A DNA stretch of 64,000 bases from Lysobacterales bacterium (GCA_014238945.1 JABAAB010000014.1:62001-126000); one strand, 5' to 3'; shown: positions 54,141 to 64,000, counted from the stretch's first letter. Notes: generated by a model not told the origin, from the sequence alone. Numbers and translations are program-made.

Positions 54141-56378
54141 TTATTCCTTGTTAAAGCGGAAATACCGCAATCTGTTGGCATTGCTGACCACCGTGACAGA
54201 AGAAAATGCCATTGCTGCACCAGCAATAATCGGATTCAACAGCATACCGGTCAGTGGGTAGAGCACGCCGGCAGCAATGGGAATCCCGGCAGTATTGTAG
54301 ACGAATGCGCCAAACAGGTTCTGCCTGATATTACGCATGGTTGCCGCGGAAATATCCATAGCATCGGCCACCCCGTGTAATGATCCACGCATCAGCGTGA
54401 CATCTGCGCTTTCAATGGCCACATCGGTGCCGGTGCCAATGGCAAAACCAACATGGGCAAGTGCGAGAGCGGGTGCATCGTTGATGCCGTCACCCACCAT
54501 ACCCACTATCTCACCTGTTTGCTGCAGTTCGGTGATCCGATCTTTCTTATCGTCAGGTAAAACCTCGGCAAAAATTTGCGTAATACCCACCTGCCCGGCA
54601 ACGGCAGTAGCGGTACGTTGGTTATCACCGGTCAGCATGACCAAATTCAGACCATGGTCCAGCATCCGTTTAATTGCCTTTACAGTACCCGGTTTGAGCG
54701 GGTCTGCCACGGCGATGATTGCAACGAGCCTGGTGTCCACAGCCAGAAACATGGGGGTCCATGCCTTTTCTGCCATCTGTTCACTGATGATGATTTGATC
54801 GGGCTCCGGTTGAATTCCGGCTTGTTGCAATAACTTCATGTTTCCAAACAAGAGCTTACTTCCTTCCATTTGGCCACCGACACCCTGTCCGGCTATTGCC
54901 TCGAAGCCGGTGACTGTTGCCGGCTCTATGCCTTGCTGTTTTGCAAATTCAATGATGGCATGTGCCATCGGGTGCTCGGAACCGGCTTCCAGACTCGTCG
55001 CCAGACGCATAATCTCGTCCTGGGAACTGCTACCCAGGGCAACGACTTCAACGACTTGAGGCTGTCCAGCGGTGATGGTACCGGTCTTGTCCAGGACAAT
55101 GGTGGTCAGACGACTGGCTGTCTGAAGCGCCTCACCATTGCGGATCAAAACCCCTGCCTCTGCAGCCTTGCCAATACCCACCATGACCGACATCGGTGTC
55201 GCCAGACCGAGCGCGCAGGGACAGGCGATAATCAACACGGTGACCGCAGTGACCATGGCATAGACTGCCCTTGGTTCTGGTCCAAAGGTGAACCATACCA
55301 GCGCGGCGGAAATGGCAATCAACAGCACCACGGGTACAAATACACCCGCAATGACATCAGCCAGCCTGCCGATGGGTGGTTTGGATGCTTGTGCCTGGCG
55401 CACCATTTTAATGATACGTGCAAGGGCCGTGTCAGCACCCACCCTGGTAGCACGAAAGAGGACGCTTCCGGTCCTGTTCAGCGTGCCGGCCGAAACCACG
55501 TCACCCGGTGTCTTCATTACCGGTATGGGTTCCCCGCTCAACATGGATTCGTCCACGTTGGTCTGTCCTTCGGAAACGACACCGTCAACTGCGATCATCT
55601 CACCCGGTCTTATCCGTACCAGGTCTCCTGTGACAACACTCTTTATTGGCACATCAATGGTGTTGCCTTCCCTTACCACACGGGCGGTTTTTTGTTGCAG
55701 ATCCAGCAGTCTGCGAATGGCATTCGATGTTCTGCCACGAGCTTTTTGCTCCAGCGCCTGGCCCAGGTTGACCATTCCAATGATGATGACGGCCGCCTCA
55801 AAGTACACATACCGGGCAATGTCAGGAACCAGACCGGGAACCACGACGATCGTGGCTGAATACAGCCACGCCATACCGGTACCCAGCGCGATCAAGGTGT
55901 CCATGGTCGCTGAGCGCGCCCTGAGCGCACGCCAGGCACCGATGAAGTAATGTCTTCCCGCCTTGTACATCACGTGTGCCGTTATCACTGCCACCAGCAA
56001 CCATAGAGCCCGCGGGGCGGACCACTCGCTTTCAAGAGCTGGGGCAACCCGACCAAATAACATCAACGCGATCCCCGTACCCATCGCCATAGCCGTTTTG
56101 CTGATCAAATCCCGGTAAGCGACCTGGTTGAGCTGATCGTTATCAGTGGTGGAATTATCTTCGTCGATCACCGCAACATAACCTGCCCTTGCAACAGCGG
56201 AAATTAACACACTTGCGGGTGCTGACCCATCGACCTGAATTACCCGGTTTGCCAGGTTGAAGCTGATCCCGGTGACCCCGGAAGTATTCTTCAGTTGCTG
56301 TTCTATCGGTGCCTGGCAGGCTGCACAATGCATACCTTCGACTTTCAATATGGCGACGTTTTGATTTTCTGTCATCAC
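54141..56378 (-). CDS. copA: Cu(I)-exporting P1B-type ATPase
   Basis: 745 residues. A single N-terminal metal-binding domain with GMHCAAC (C18, C21), TGES-type actuator loop (here MLSGEP), transport motif CPC near 386-388, phosphorylated DKTGT near 428, and GDGINDAP hinge. The CPC and HMA combination indicates copper(I) or silver. Starts GTG 56378 or ATG 56375, overlapping the cusA stop. Removes copper from the cytoplasm to the CusCBA pump. Confidence 0.94.
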   Translation of the reverse strand: MMTENQNVAILKVEGMHCAACQAPIEQQLKNTSGVTGISFNLANRVIQVDGSAPASVLISAVARAGYVAVIDEDNSTTDNDQLNQVAYRDLISKTAMAMGTGIALMLFGRVAPALESEWSAPRALWLLVAVITAHVMYKAGRHYFIGAWRALRARSATMDTLIALGTGMAWLYSATIVVVPGLVPDIARYVYFEAAVIIIGMVNLGQALEQKARGRTSNAIRRLLDLQQKTARVVREGNTIDVPIKSVVTGDLVRIRPGEMIAVDGVVSEGQTNVDESMLSGEPIPVMKTPGDVVSAGTLNRTGSVLFRATRVGADTALARIIKMVRQAQASKPPIGRLADVIAGVFVPVVLLIAISAALVWFTFGPEPRAVYAMVTAVTVLIIACPCALGLATPMSVMVGIGKAAEAGVLIRNGEALQTASRLTTIVLDKTGTITAGQPQVVEVVALGSSSQDEIMRLATSLEAGSEHPMAHAIIEFAKQQGIEPATVTGFEAIAGQGVGGQMEGSKLLFGNMKLLQQAGIQPEPDQIIISEQMAEKAWTPMFLAVDTRLVAIIAVADPLKPGTVKAIKRMLDHGLNLVMLTGDNQRTATAVAGQVGITQIFAEVLPDDKKDRITELQQTGEIVGMVGDGINDAPALALAHVGFAIGTGTDVAIESADVTLMRGSLHGVADAMDISAATMRNIRQNLFGAFVYNTAGIPIAAGVLYPLTGMLLNPIIAGAAMAFSSVTVVSNANRLRYFRFNKE

Positions 56379-59300
56379 TATATTCCGGATGGACCGGCAG
56401 GCTGCTGTTTCAACTTCCGTTGTTGTTGAATGACGAAGATAGCAGGGATAACCACCAGTGTAAGTATGGTCGCACTGATCATACCTCCGACCATTGGGGC
56501 AGCTATACGCCTCATGATCTCTGAGCCTGTACCATCGCCCAGCATGATGGGCAACAGACCCACAATGACGGCTGCCACGGTCATCATGATGGGGCGGACA
56601 CGCATCAATGCACCCTCGCGAACGGCAGCCTCCAAATCAGAGCGCTGCATGGTCCGGCCAGCAGATTCAGCTTCAATATGCTTTTCTTCAAGGGCCTGTT
56701 TGAGGTAAACCAGCATAACAACCCCGATTTCCACAGCGACACCCGCCAAAGCAATAAATCCAACACCGACCGCGACCGACATATTGTATTCCAGCAGGTA
56801 CAACAACCACAGACCACCAATCAGCGCCATCGGCAAAGTGCCCAGTATGATCAGCACTTCTGACAGGTTTCTGAAATTCAGAAACAGCAACAGCATAATG
56901 ATGATAATGGTGACCGGCAATACCACAGACAGGTGCTCACGGGCACGTTGCATGTACTCATATTGACCCGACCAGGTGATCGAATACCCGGCCGGAAGAT
57001 CCAGCTGCCCGTCAACTGCCTTGCGTGCATTGATCACGTAATTGCCCAGGTCAACACCGGCAATATCGACATATATCCAACCATTGAGCCGGGCGTTTTC
57101 ACTCTTGATCATGGGCGGGCCATCCTCAATCCTCAGATCAGCCACCGCCTGTAGCGAGATATGCTGACCGGCTGGTGTCACCACCGGTAACATTCTCAGC
57201 TGGTCGAGGGAATCCCGCATGTAGCGCGGATAACGAATATTGACCGGGTAGCGCTCCAGACCCTCGACAGTTTCTGTCACGTTCATACCACCGATGGCGG
57301 TGCTGATCACATCCTGGACATCATCAACGTTTAGAGCGTATCGTGACGCCGCTTCACGATTGATATCCACGGTTATGTATCGGCCACCAGCAACACGTTC
57401 GGCGTATGCCGATGCGGTGCCAGGAACTTCCAGCAGTATTTTTTCGATGTCCTGGCCAATTTTCTGAATTGTTTGCAGGTCTGCCCCGCCGACCTTGATA
57501 CCCACCGGGGTCTTGATTCCGGTGGCGAGCATGTCAATCCGTGTCTTGATGGGCCACACCCAGGCATTGGTAAGTCCTGGCAGATTAAGTCTCTGGTTCA
57601 ACTCCTCCCTGATGGAATCAATATCCACACCCACACGCCATTCTGACTCCGGCTTAAGTTGTATGACCGATTCAATCATGGTCAATGGCGCGGGATCTGT
57701 AGCTGTTTCTGCTCGGCCAATTTTACCGAACACGGTCTTGACTTCGGGTACCGATTTGATCAGTTTGTCAGTCTGTTGCAACAATTGCTGTGCCTTGCCA
57801 ATGGAAATGCCGGGAAGGGTTGTTGGCATATACATGATATCGCCTTCATTCAGTTCCGGCATGAATTCAGAGCCAATCCTGGTGGCCGGCCATAAACCCA
57901 CAATCAGTAGTGCGGTGGCTGCCACGAGTACCCCACGTGGCCGGCCCGTGACCATTTTGATAAATGGCCGGTAGATCCAGACCAGGACCCGGTTCAATGG
58001 GTTTTTATGCTCCGCTACAATTTTTCCGCGTATGAAATAGCCCATCAAAACAGGAACCAGGGTAATGGACAGGATGGCGGCACCGGCCATGGCATAGGTC
58101 TTGGTAAAGGCAAGCGGTGCAAACATTCTGCCTTCCTGTGCCTGTAGCGTAAAAACCGGCAGAAAACTCAATGTGATGATCAGCAAAGAGAAGAACAAGG
58201 GCGGACCCACTTTGGTAGCGGCCTGCGTTATTACCGCCCAGTGATGGGCGGGGTCGTAGTCATCGCGTTCCATTTTCTTGTGCGCTGTCTCGATCATTAC
58301 GATGGCAGCATCCACCATCGCTCCAATGGCAATCGCAATACCACCAAGTGACATGATATTGGCATTGAGGCCCTGTATACGCATGACGGCAAAGGCCATA
58401 ATTATGCCCACTGGTAATGACAAAATTACCACCAGTGAAGAGCGAAAGTGAAACAGGAAAAGGATACAGACCAGTATGACCACGATGAATTCTTCTACCA
58501 GTTTTGTAACTAGCGTATCAACGGACCGGTCGATCAAATCCGAGCGGTCATAAGTCTCAACAATTTCAACACCATCGGGAAGACCTTTTTGCAGTTCGGC
58601 CAGTTTTTTCTTGACGCCCTCAATTGTGGTACGGGCGTTTTCACCGTAACGCATGACAATTACAGCACCGACCACTTCCCCTTCTCCATCCAGTTCCGCG
58701 ATACCCCGTCTGAGCTGCGGGCCCTTGCGGATTTCAGCAATATCAGCCAGCCTGACCGGTGTGCCTTTGTCGTTGACACCCAGGGGGATTTTCTCGAGGT
58801 CGGCGATGGAAGCCAGGTAACCCGTAGACCTGACCATGTACTCTGCCTCGCCCATTTCAACCACTGACCCACCCATTTCGCGGTTGCCACTTTGTATGGC
58901 ATTGCGCACCTGGGCCAGTGACACGTTGTAAGCACGCAGGGCATCGGGATCGAGCACCACCTGGTACTGTTGTACCATCCCGCCAATAGTGGCTACCTCG
59001 GCCACTCCGGGCACCGTTTGCAGCTCAAATTTCAGAAACCAGTCCTGGATTGAGCGCAACTGGGAAAGATCATGGCCGCCACTGCGGTCCACCAAAGCGT
59101 ATTCGTACACCCAACCGACCCCGGTCGCATCGGGTCCGAGTGCGGGTCTGGCTGCAGAAGGCAGGTCTTCCGAAACCTGGTTGAGATACTCCAATACCCG
59201 TGAGCGGGCCCAATAAAGATCTGTGCCATCTTCAAAAATAATGTAGACAAAGGAGTCACCAAAAAAGGAATAGCCCCGCACTGTGGTGGCACCGGGAACG

Positions 59301-59524
59301 GATAACATGGCCGTGGTCAGCGGATAGGTGACCTGGTCCTCGACCACCTGGGGTGCTTGTCCCGGGTAGTTGGTTTTGATGATGACCTGCACGTCGGAAA
59401 GGTCGGGTAGGGCATCAATGGGTGTACTGAGCATGGCCTGCAATCCGCTGACCACTATGGCGGCGGTCAACAGCAATACCAGCAAGCGGTTTTTGATTGA
59501 CCAGCGAATGATTGCTTCAATCAT
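56378..59524 (-). CDS. cusA: CusA-type heavy-metal RND efflux pump
   Basis: 1048 residues, twelve-helix HME-RND transporter (CzcA/CusA family): N-terminal IRWSIKNRLLVLLL, GSVVEMG and proton-relay region GMVDAAIVMIETAHKK. Pumps Cu(I)/Ag(I) from periplasm or inner membrane through CusC. Which metal-binding methionines are present was not verified residue by residue. It overlaps cusB by 4 bp. Confidence 0.94.
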   Translation of the reverse strand: MIEAIIRWSIKNRLLVLLLTAAIVVSGLQAMLSTPIDALPDLSDVQVIIKTNYPGQAPQVVEDQVTYPLTTAMLSVPGATTVRGYSFFGDSFVYIIFEDGTDLYWARSRVLEYLNQVSEDLPSAARPALGPDATGVGWVYEYALVDRSGGHDLSQLRSIQDWFLKFELQTVPGVAEVATIGGMVQQYQVVLDPDALRAYNVSLAQVRNAIQSGNREMGGSVVEMGEAEYMVRSTGYLASIADLEKIPLGVNDKGTPVRLADIAEIRKGPQLRRGIAELDGEGEVVGAVIVMRYGENARTTIEGVKKKLAELQKGLPDGVEIVETYDRSDLIDRSVDTLVTKLVEEFIVVILVCILFLFHFRSSLVVILSLPVGIIMAFAVMRIQGLNANIMSLGGIAIAIGAMVDAAIVMIETAHKKMERDDYDPAHHWAVITQAATKVGPPLFFSLLIITLSFLPVFTLQAQEGRMFAPLAFTKTYAMAGAAILSITLVPVLMGYFIRGKIVAEHKNPLNRVLVWIYRPFIKMVTGRPRGVLVAATALLIVGLWPATRIGSEFMPELNEGDIMYMPTTLPGISIGKAQQLLQQTDKLIKSVPEVKTVFGKIGRAETATDPAPLTMIESVIQLKPESEWRVGVDIDSIREELNQRLNLPGLTNAWVWPIKTRIDMLATGIKTPVGIKVGGADLQTIQKIGQDIEKILLEVPGTASAYAERVAGGRYITVDINREAASRYALNVDDVQDVISTAIGGMNVTETVEGLERYPVNIRYPRYMRDSLDQLRMLPVVTPAGQHISLQAVADLRIEDGPPMIKSENARLNGWIYVDIAGVDLGNYVINARKAVDGQLDLPAGYSITWSGQYEYMQRAREHLSVVLPVTIIIIMLLLFLNFRNLSEVLIILGTLPMALIGGLWLLYLLEYNMSVAVGVGFIALAGVAVEIGVVMLVYLKQALEEKHIEAESAGRTMQRSDLEAAVREGALMRVRPIMMTVAAVIVGLLPIMLGDGTGSEIMRRIAAPMVGGMISATILTLVVIPAIFVIQQQRKLKQQPAGPSGI

Positions 59525-61047
59525 GATGCATCGTCCTGGCGCTTATCATTTTCGCCACCGTCACCCGGGTTGGTCGAATCGGCGTGGTGAATCACATTGA
59601 TCTGGTAGTCACCAACATCCGACTGGCCCAGTTCAAAATGTATGCTTTGACCAATGTGCAGGGTCTCTATTTTAACCGCCGGGAGGGCTCCGAAATCCAT
59701 CGTCATTGCCGCCCAGCCAAGTTCTTCGATGGGGCCATGGCGGACACGAAGATGCCGGGTTTCGATATCGATTGCTTCAATTATCCCGCTGGCAAAAAAT
59801 GTCCTGCTGCCGGTGTCCGATTCCGGATTCTGGTCAAGGCGGCGGATGCTACCGATGAGACTGGCCTCGGAGTCGATCAGAAACTGGGCGGAGGTAACCA
59901 CCTCGTCACCGGAATCCAGACCCGAGATTATCTCAACCCAGTCACCACTTTCGATGCCGGTCATGACTTCCTGTACCGTGTATTTGCCATCTCCCAGCGC
60001 AACCACAACCCTGCCTGTGCCTTCCCCGCGGATCAGTGCTTCGCGGGGTATGCTGAGTGCCCCGGGATGAGATTTCCCAAAGATGGTCACCCGCCCGTAC
60101 ATATTGGGCTTTAAACGTTCTCCCGGGTTGTCAAATTTCAGCCGGACCTGCAGGGTGCGTGTCACCGGATCCAGGATCGGGTACACATAATCAACGAGAC
60201 CACTGAATACTTCACCCGGTATATAGTTCAGACGGGCCTCGGCTGATTGTGCCGCTTCCACCCACCCGGCCTGAGACTCAAACACACCCGCCTGCAGCCA
60301 TACACTGGACAGGTCAGCAAGTGTCATGACCTTGGTTGCAGGTTTTACAAATATCCCCTCGTGTACATTCAAATGAGTGATGGTACCGTCCTGCGGCGCC
60401 AACACGCGCACCGTGTTTAATACCTTGCCGGAACGTGAAAGCTGCGCAATGTCCATTGCGATCATGCCCAGTGCCAGCAGTTTCTTCTCGGCAGCCTGCA
60501 AAAGACGATCCTCATTGCGACGACTGGCCTGGACATATTCCTTTTGTGCATTGACCAACTGCGGAGAATAGAACTCAAACAGAGCCTGTCCTTTTTTTAC
60601 ACGTTCACCTTCGTTCTTGACCAACAGACGCTCAATCCAGCCTTCGGTGCGAAGGTTGATCTGGCTGACAAGAGTTTCATCAAATCCTATGTATCCAGTG
60701 GCTTCCACTTTGCGCCACAACGAGCGTCTTTCGGCCTTTCCGGTTCGCACACCAAGGCTTTGTTCCACCTCAGCGTTGATGTGAATCGTACCTTCGTCCG
60801 TATCTTCCCCCGCATACACCGGCACCAATGCCATTCCCATGGGTGATTTTCCTGGCTGGTCACGACGGTAGCTCGAATCCATCGGTGCAACCCAGTACAG
60901 GACCTCTTTTTCAGCTTCATCGACGCTGTCTGCTTGCGCCACAACCGTCTGATCCCGGTTTCTGTATTCTCCGAGCAGCAACCCTGTGACAAGACCGGTA
61001 ATGAGGACGCCAGCCAGTAGCAACATGGACGTGTTTTTCAAACTCAT
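59521..61047 (-). CDS. cusB: CusB adaptor fused to a CusF-like copper-binding domain
   Basis: 508 residues. Membrane-anchoring N-terminal helix; a heavy-metal-binding-domain remnant in which the usual CPMH is APMD (near 53-56) but the PGKSPMGM segment remains; alpha-hairpin, lipoyl and beta-barrel adaptor domains (about 80-390). The C-terminal 80 residues are a CusF domain with the copper ligands in HGPI, W and MTM (copper site H-M-M-W). Usually CusF is a separate chaperone; fusion removes the need for one. 4-bp overlaps on both sides. Confidence 0.93.
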   Translation of the reverse strand: MSLKNTSMLLLAGVLITGLVTGLLLGEYRNRDQTVVAQADSVDEAEKEVLYWVAPMDSSYRRDQPGKSPMGMALVPVYAGEDTDEGTIHINAEVEQSLGVRTGKAERRSLWRKVEATGYIGFDETLVSQINLRTEGWIERLLVKNEGERVKKGQALFEFYSPQLVNAQKEYVQASRRNEDRLLQAAEKKLLALGMIAMDIAQLSRSGKVLNTVRVLAPQDGTITHLNVHEGIFVKPATKVMTLADLSSVWLQAGVFESQAGWVEAAQSAEARLNYIPGEVFSGLVDYVYPILDPVTRTLQVRLKFDNPGERLKPNMYGRVTIFGKSHPGALSIPREALIRGEGTGRVVVALGDGKYTVQEVMTGIESGDWVEIISGLDSGDEVVTSAQFLIDSEASLIGSIRRLDQNPESDTGSRTFFASGIIEAIDIETRHLRVRHGPIEELGWAAMTMDFGALPAVKIETLHIGQSIHFELGQSDVGDYQINVIHHADSTNPGDGGENDKRQDDAS

Positions 61048-62318
61048 GAGATTTCTCCCTGCAGGTAAAGCAACCGCGCCCTGGTAATGATCTCATCGGC
61101 CCGTAATGCTGCATGACCCAGTTTCAATTCGTATTCGGAAATCCTGGCTCGCATCAGAGTGGTCAGATCGCCAACTGCACCCTGATAACCTTCAAAGGCT
61201 GCCTCGGCATTGAAAGCAGCCTGCGGTAACAGGCTGTCTTCAAACAGTTCAAGTCGTTCTTTTTCGCGTGCCAGTGTTGCCGAGCGTTCTTTCACACGCG
61301 CCTTCATGGCGCGATGGGTATTGTCTCGTGCGAATTCTATGGCCGAGGTCTGGGCAACACTGGAAGCAAGTAACCGGTCCTGCCTGTTGCTGGTAAACAA
61401 CGGGATATCCATGGTGACAAATACCGACAGGAAGTCACTGCGGTCGCTACCGTCGATATTTCGCCCACCGCGACCCCCATAGGCCAAATCGACTGCGAAA
61501 CCGGGTTTATAAGCCTGGCGGGCAATATCTTCCGAGGTCTTTGACTTCAGTATTTCATGCTGCCAGGCACGCAGACTGGGGTGCTGGGAGAGACGATCTA
61601 CAATGGATTGCTCCGGTAACGGCTGATCAATCTCCGGCCACTGTGGCCCCAATTGCTGATAAGCCGCCACACCTATCCACTCCGCCAGACGGGCCCGTGC
61701 TTCCTCTTCCTGCTGGGCCATCCGACTGAGTCTTTCCTCCACCCTGGATATTTCCAATCTGGCCTGCACCACGTCTTGCTGGTGGGCGCGCCCGGTGGCA
61801 TAGTAATCACGGGTTATATCAGCGAGCTCACTAAAAATCACCAACGATTGCTGCAAAATCTTTTGCCGTTCCTGGTGCAGGTATATACGGATAAACACTT
61901 CCCGGACAGCCAGCCTGATCCTGTATTCGTGATCCAGTGCATTGGCCTCGTTTTGCGCCACGTCTTCCAGGATTCGTGCACTGCTCAAAGCGCGGGTGTC
62001 ACCCCGGGGAAACATTTGCCGCACACCGATCACCGTCTGGGTCATGGGTTCCTGGCCCAGTTTGAAGGAATCGACAGGAAGATTGGCAAGACCCAGTTTA
62101 AGCTGCGGGTCCGGCAAACTTTGACTTGCAACCGAAAGTTCCGACATGGAGCGATTGCGGGCCTGCAGGGCCTGCAGGGTATAGTCTTCGTTAACGGCTA
62201 TCTGTTCTGCCTGTACTATGGTCAGAACATCAGCAAACAGGTGACCTGCACAGGTCAACAAAAGCACGCCGACTGTGATTAAGCGGTGAATTGCCGCGCG
62301 GGTATTTGGCTGGTACAT
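61044..62318 (-). CDS. cusC: CusC-type outer-membrane efflux channel
   Basis: About 424 residues from ATG 62318 (or 62321), which follows GGAGAG; the frame continues to 62387 without family features. Signal peptide ends near GHLFA-D. Two OEP repeats, long helices rich in Ala, Gln, Glu and Arg (RYRSMSEL-like turn, QQDVVQARLEISRVEERL). Partner of CusB/CusA. Confidence 0.9.
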   Translation of the reverse strand: MYQPNTRAAIHRLITVGVLLLTCAGHLFADVLTIVQAEQIAVNEDYTLQALQARNRSMSELSVASQSLPDPQLKLGLANLPVDSFKLGQEPMTQTVIGVRQMFPRGDTRALSSARILEDVAQNEANALDHEYRIRLAVREVFIRIYLHQERQKILQQSLVIFSELADITRDYYATGRAHQQDVVQARLEISRVEERLSRMAQQEEEARARLAEWIGVAAYQQLGPQWPEIDQPLPEQSIVDRLSQHPSLRAWQHEILKSKTSEDIARQAYKPGFAVDLAYGGRGGRNIDGSDRSDFLSVFVTMDIPLFTSNRQDRLLASSVAQTSAIEFARDNTHRAMKARVKERSATLAREKERLELFEDSLLPQAAFNAEAAFEGYQGAVGDLTTLMRARISEYELKLGHAALRADEIITRARLLYLQGEIS

Positions 62319-62411
62319 CATACTCTCCACACCTGCACAGGCCGTAATAGACTGTGCAATTAGATCAATCAGAAAAAACCGCTGCAATAAGCGGCCCGGA
62401 TCGCAGGAGGA

Positions 62412-62735
62412 TCAGATGATGGGTGGTTTGAGGGGTGGGGCGTTGATGTTACTCAGTTTATTGTCGTAATCAGGATGACACTGACGTGTCCCAACCATGA
62501 AATTCATACTCATGGATGATGTGCCAACCGAGAGAGTGCCGATGGTACATCCACCGCAATGGTCCATCGTGGCACATTCATCATCGGCTTCGGTTGGGTC
62601 GTCACAACAGTCCATCTTGTGACCGTCTTCGGAGTGCTCATGGTGTATGGTTTGGGCAGTTTCCATGTCACAAAATGAAGCCTGCAAAGGCTGCGCGGAC
62701 AACAAGACAAAAATGGCCAGAAACACATATTTCAT
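62412..62735 (-). CDS. Small Cys/His/Met-rich exported protein of copper operon
   Basis: 107 residues from ATG 62735; the 33-residue frame extension back to 62834 has no signal. Signal peptide ends near PLQAS. The mature part is packed with potential metal ligands (IHHEHSEDGHKMDCCDD, CATMDHCGGC, later Met-rich SMSMNFM) and ends NAPPLKPPII. Similar small proteins precede metal-efflux operons. Likely a periplasmic copper buffer or sensor; precise function unknown. Confidence 0.75.
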   Translation of the reverse strand: MKYVFLAIFVLLSAQPLQASFCDMETAQTIHHEHSEDGHKMDCCDDPTEADDECATMDHCGGCTIGTLSVGTSSMSMNFMVGTRQCHPDYDNKLSNINAPPLKPPII

Positions 62736-62884
62736 ACGGACATCATACACTTTCGGAGCACGGGAGGGTATGGCACTTATTTTCAGAGTAGGTTCCAATT
62801 GAAAAATCAGGGTTGTCTTTGCTGGTATGTTCACATACTTTGCTGTCAGAATAACCCCGGATTAATCCGGGCTGTGAGTGAAAT

Positions 62885-63784
62885 GTGATAACCCTGTTGA
62901 TCATGATCATCGTGCCGTTGTTTTTGCTGGGGGTCCTTGGGCTGGTTCGCCAGGCCAACCGTTTTCGCTGGCTGATTTCTGTGCTGTTCTACGGGTTGAC
63001 CATGGTTTTTCTCTGGCTGGTGTTTCCCTGGGACGTTGTCAGTATCTGGTATAAGAAAATAATACCGATGTTGTACCTGGCGGCGGTTGCACTGGCATAT
63101 CACAGAATCAGAGAGCCAGAAAAATCCCCACCTGCATGGGAGCCATGGCTGAATCTTGGCATCAACGGGCTGATGATCGTGTTTATGAGCGGCCTGATCT
63201 GGAAGTCCTTGCAGGGATATGCCGTACCCGTTGGTGTAATTGAACTGGTGTCACCTTTGCGAGATGGTACATTCGTGGTCGGTCATGGTGGCAGCAGTCC
63301 GTTTATCAATGGCCACTCCAAAGTAAGACCGCAGAATCATGCACTCGACATACAGGGACTCAATCGCTGGGGCAGAAGGTCCGAACCGTTCACAGATTTG
63401 TCGAATCTTGAGAATTATGCGATTTTTGAGAAACCCATCCATGCACCATGCGATGGCAGGGTGTTGCTGGCGGTGGACGGATTTGAAGATCTCATTCCCC
63501 CGGCCGCCGACCGCAAAAATCTCGCTGGTAATCACCTGTTGATTGCCTGCCGGGGAGTCGAGATAGTGCTGGCGCATCTGAAACAGGGCAGCATCCGGGT
63601 CAGTGCAGGACAGGCCGTGGATACACAGATGATACTGGCCCAGGTTGGCAACAGTGGTAATACCTCCGAACCACATCTGCACATCCACGCAGAGCGCGGT
63701 GGGGAGCCAGCCACCATACTCAATGGTCAGGCTGTCCCGATCAGTATTGACGGGCGCTACCTGGTTCGTGGCGACACGTTCTGA
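62885..63784 (+). CDS. M23-family peptidase with N-terminal membrane segments
   Basis: 299 residues from GTG 62885. The first 110 residues hold about four hydrophobic helices. The C-terminal half is a LytM/M23 zinc peptidase domain: the NHALDIQ motif (H-x3-D type) and HLHIHAERG give the metal ligands. Cleaves peptidoglycan cross-bridges or is a related degenerate regulator. Diverges from the copper operon. Confidence 0.85.
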   Translation: MITLLIMIIVPLFLLGVLGLVRQANRFRWLISVLFYGLTMVFLWLVFPWDVVSIWYKKIIPMLYLAAVALAYHRIREPEKSPPAWEPWLNLGINGLMIVFMSGLIWKSLQGYAVPVGVIELVSPLRDGTFVVGHGGSSPFINGHSKVRPQNHALDIQGLNRWGRRSEPFTDLSNLENYAIFEKPIHAPCDGRVLLAVDGFEDLIPPAADRKNLAGNHLLIACRGVEIVLAHLKQGSIRVSAGQAVDTQMILAQVGNSGNTSEPHLHIHAERGGEPATILNGQAVPISIDGRYLVRGDTF

Positions 63785-63806
63785 TAATCGGGCTGACAAA
63801 ACTGAG

Positions 63807-64000
63807 ATGAAAATTACAAAACTTCTTTTGTGCACGCTGATTTGCGTTTGGCCGGTAAGCAGTATCGCGACTGAGTCAAGTATTCGCCAGACAGCCGGCG
63901 AAGCTACCAAACCCCTGGAAAAGACCAGCAAGAGCCGACGCTTGAAGAACTGGGTCATGATGCCTGTCCCGATTTCCAATCCAACCATTGGCACCGGCCT
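63807..64000 (+). CDS. Start of outer-membrane beta-barrel protein (BamA/TamA-like), truncated by window end
   Basis: 64 residues visible from ATG 63807: signal peptide to about SIATE, then a linker and VMMPVPISNPTIGTGL, an opening that resembles membrane-inserted surface-antigen (BamA-type) barrels and patatin-like outer-membrane proteins. The remainder is outside the window. 22 bp after the M23 gene, so a joint role in the envelope is possible. Confidence 0.55.
   Translation, partial: MKITKLLLCTLICVWPVSSIATESSIRQTAGEATKPLEKTSKSRRLKNWVMMPVPISNPTIGTG

Noticed and set aside
61341..62282. Plus-strand frames of up to 209 codons opposite cusC
   Set aside because: Antisense shadows of a well-supported outer-membrane channel gene.

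Overview
The window is a chromosomal segment of a gammaproteobacterium. The type VI secretion (T6SS), CusCBA copper-efflux and TfoX-type genes all point to that class, and the gene order and an IPTL-type sorting tail suggest an environmental or marine member; I cannot name a genus. Genes are closely packed with many ATGA-type overlaps. I see no tRNA, rRNA, CRISPR array, transposase or integrase.

Bases 1-6.5 kb hold metabolic genes: an M1 aminopeptidase lipoprotein; mtnA followed by a class II aldolase (methylthioribose-phosphate salvage); and a kinase plus class III aminotransferase-fold lyase pair that resembles hydroxylysine or phosphoethanolamine breakdown.

Bases 7.3-43.9 kb are one large T6SS island. 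The minus-strand operon tagH-tssJ-tssK-tssL-tssM-tagF-pppA diverges from the plus-strand operon tssA-tssB-tssC-hcp-tagJ-tssE-tssF-tssG-tssH(clpV). All thirteen core components are present once vgrG (31.6 kb) is counted. Next come a cyclase-FHA protein opposite a Crp-like regulator; then vgrG, a DUF2169 protein, a PAAR-like cargo candidate, a second DUF2169 protein and a VgrG-tail-like beta-helix protein; then a shortened TssB-TssC fusion on the minus strand; then a large membrane Ser/Thr kinase with a periplasmic repeat region, and an exported repeat protein. PppA, TagF, the FHA protein and the kinase together form a threonine-phosphorylation control circuit, with an apparent cyclic-nucleotide layer beside it.

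Bases 44-52.4 kb are accessory and partly decayed: an IPTL-CTERM remnant, a frameshifted paralogue of the exported repeat protein, exported proteins of unknown function, a tyrosine phosphatase with a membrane partner, a fatty-acid desaturase with a TIM-barrel isomerase, a MATE transporter, a TfoX C-terminal-domain protein and a small orphan ORF.

Bases 52.4-62.7 kb are a minus-strand copper-resistance operon: a small Cys/His-rich exported protein, cusC, cusB (fused to a CusF domain), cusA, a Cu(I) P-type ATPase and two PepSY membrane proteins, the last carrying a [2Fe-2S] ferredoxin domain. The window ends with an M23 peptidase and the start of an outer-membrane beta-barrel gene.
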